Assembly: GCA_051122655.1 (NCBI GenBank)
Contig: CP182107.1
Location: 1,364,001-1,428,000 of the forward strand
DNA from: Pasteurella sp030783905
GTDB taxonomy: Bacteria; Pseudomonadota; Gammaproteobacteria; Enterobacterales; Pasteurellaceae
Length of the DNA: 64,000 nucleotides
Direction of reading: 5' to 3'
Part shown: in pieces, positions 62,932 to 64,000 of the stretch
Layout: every line of letters starts with the position of its first letter
Numbering within the stretch: position 1 is the first letter of the stretch
The notes under the pieces: model-generated
What the model was told of the DNA's origin: nothing
What the model saw: only the letters and a program-made list of their open reading frames with translations
Database searches by the model: none
Translations under genes and position numbers: made by a program

Positions 62932-64000
62932 TTATTGTTCGAGTAGTTCAACAACCGCTTGAGCGGCTTGCTTATCGGCATCACATTGGATCAGTTTATG
63001 TAAATCCGTAAAGCGTTGAATTAAGGCATGACGTTGTTGTAACGCACTTTCTTCTTGGCTTAAATAAATGGCTAGTTTTTCAGCCAACTTCTCTGCCGTA
63101 CATTCTTCTTGGATCAGCTCTGGCACTAACATCTCATTCGCTAACAAATTAGGCAAGGACACGTATTTTGTTTTGACTAAACGTTTAGCCAAAAAGTAAG
63201 TCATTGCTTTCATACGATAGCCCACCACCATTGGCGACTTACACAACATGGCTTCTAGCGCTGCCGTCCCTGACGCTAATAAGGTTGCTTCTGCGGCTAT
63301 CATGGCTTGGCGCGCCTTTCCATCTAGTAAAATCAATTCTAGATCTGGCGCGACTTTCGCTTTAATTTGTTCGAATTGCGCGCGCCGTTGAGCATTAATC
63401 AGTGGAATCAAGAATTGAATATCGGGATATTGTTGTTTTAACAATTTAGCCGCTTGCAAAAAAGGTTCCGCTAAAAAGGTAACTTCTGAACTACGACTTC
63501 CAACAAGTATCGCTACATAACGCTGGCTTGCATCAAGATTTAAACATTCACAAGCTTCCTGACGATTTGGTTTTAATGCGATTGCATCTGCCATCGTATG
63601 CCCGATAAAACGGCAAGGCACCTCAAAACGATCGTAAAATGCTTTTTCAAATGGTAAAAAAGCTAATACGAGATGTGTTGCCTTGGCAATTTTATGAATA
63701 CGGTTCTGACGCCAAGCCCAAACCGAAGGACTGACATAATGAATAGTTTTGATGCCGTTTTCTTTTAACTTCAATTCCACATCAATATTAAAATCTGGCG
63801 CATCGATGCCAATGAAAATATCCGGTTTTTCTTGCAACAAGGTATGAATTAATTGACGGCGGATTGTCAATAAACGGGGCAAGTGTTTTATGACTTCGGC
63901 TAACCCCATAACCGAAAGTGCCTCCATATCGACTAAGGTTTCTGCGCCCTCAGCTAACATTCTTGGGCCTGCGATCCCAATAAAACGTGCGTGGGGATAC
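62932..64000 (-). CDS. lpxB: Lipid-A-disaccharide synthase, 5' end outside window
   Basis: A glycosyltransferase that joins UDP-2,3-diacylglucosamine and lipid X into the lipid A disaccharide at the inner membrane. The frame is open to the right edge (reading YPHARFIGIAGPRM), so the N-terminal part is outside. Visible motifs: IGIDAPDFNIDVELKLKENG, HYVSPSVWAWRQNRI, LVGSRSSEVTFLAEPFL and LASGTAALEAMLCKSPMVVGY. It continues into rnhB, the usual lpxB-rnhB order. Confidence 0.97.
   Translation of the reverse strand, partial: YPHARFIGIAGPRMLAEGAETLVDMEALSVMGLAEVIKHLPRLLTIRRQLIHTLLQEKPDIFIGIDAPDFNIDVELKLKENGIKTIHYVSPSVWAWRQNRIHKIAKATHLVLAFLPFEKAFYDRFEVPCRFIGHTMADAIALKPNRQEACECLNLDASQRYVAILVGSRSSEVTFLAEPFLQAAKLLKQQYPDIQFLIPLINAQRRAQFEQIKAKVAPDLELILLDGKARQAMIAAEATLLASGTAALEAMLCKSPMVVGYRMKAMTYFLAKRLVKTKYVSLPNLLANEMLVPELIQEECTAEKLAEKLAIYLSQEESALQQRHALIQRFTDLHKLIQCDADKQAAQAVVELLEQ

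Noticed and set aside
1..64000. CRISPR arrays, tRNA and rRNA genes, prophage or insertion sequences
   Set aside because: No spaced direct repeats, no cloverleaf or rRNA segment, no transposase or phage gene was seen; the only tandem repeat is the GGACAC tract.

Overview
The window reads as chromosome of a Pasteurellaceae bacterium, most likely Pasteurella multocida or a close relative. Three things point there: AT-rich DNA dotted with the 9-mer uptake core AAGTGCGGT or its complement (about 33 exact copies counted by eye, some paired as terminator stems); gene neighbourhoods typical of the family (an HI0933-type flavoprotein beside nrf genes, upp-uraA-hda, rlmN-pilW-rodZ-ispG-hisS-yfgM, lpxB-rnhB); and protein sequences resembling Haemophilus/Pasteurella homologues. 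I saw no rRNA, tRNA, CRISPR array, prophage or insertion sequence. Nearly all of it is core metabolism and respiration. Species assignment is inference, since no search could be run.

Left part (1-18.8 kb): the 3' part of gdhA; a Fur-controlled iron/heme locus (HutZ-like heme protein with a Gly-His repeat tail, a YddA/SbmA-like ABC transporter, a TonB-dependent heme receptor); a secreted metallo-beta-lactamase-fold hydrolase; a class II glutamine amidotransferase; sdaC-sdaA for serine uptake and deamination; dnaE translationally coupled to a DUF1287 gene; a GNAT acetyltransferase; a heme catalase; and an HI0933-family flavoprotein.

Middle (18.9-42.9 kb): the periplasmic nitrite-reduction operon nrfABCD followed by its own heme-ligation set nrfE-(thioredoxin-like)-nrfF-nrfG, with a strong hairpin between the two halves. 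Then a surface-adhesin-E-like lipoprotein, purMN behind a PurR operator, upp, uraA, hda, two exported proteins of unknown function, a glyoxalase-like protein, and the complete general cytochrome c maturation operon ccmABCDEFGHI. The window therefore carries two parallel CcmFGHI-type ligation modules, one general and one beside the nitrite reductase with its CWSCK heme site. A Bcr/CflA efflux pump and rsuA follow.

Right part (43-64 kb): maeB, sodA (FNR-like site upstream), cpdB (CRP-like site upstream), a small integral-membrane methyltransferase, the yfgM-hisS-ispG-rodZ-pilW-rlmN block, an HXXEE membrane protein, glnB joined directly to an AI-2E-type transporter, mog, a phospholipid-synthesis trio (CDP-alcohol phosphatidyltransferase, acyltransferase, CDP-diacylglycerol synthase) coupled to an SLC13-type permease, rnhB, and lpxB running off the right edge.

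I found no convincing wholly new system. The best leads are the hexanucleotide-encoded Gly-His tail on HutZ, the Fur-linked ABC transporter of that locus, the duplicated Nrf/Ccm ligation machinery with an intra-operon hairpin, the phospholipid trio with an altered catalytic motif, and three genes whose best start codon is TTG.
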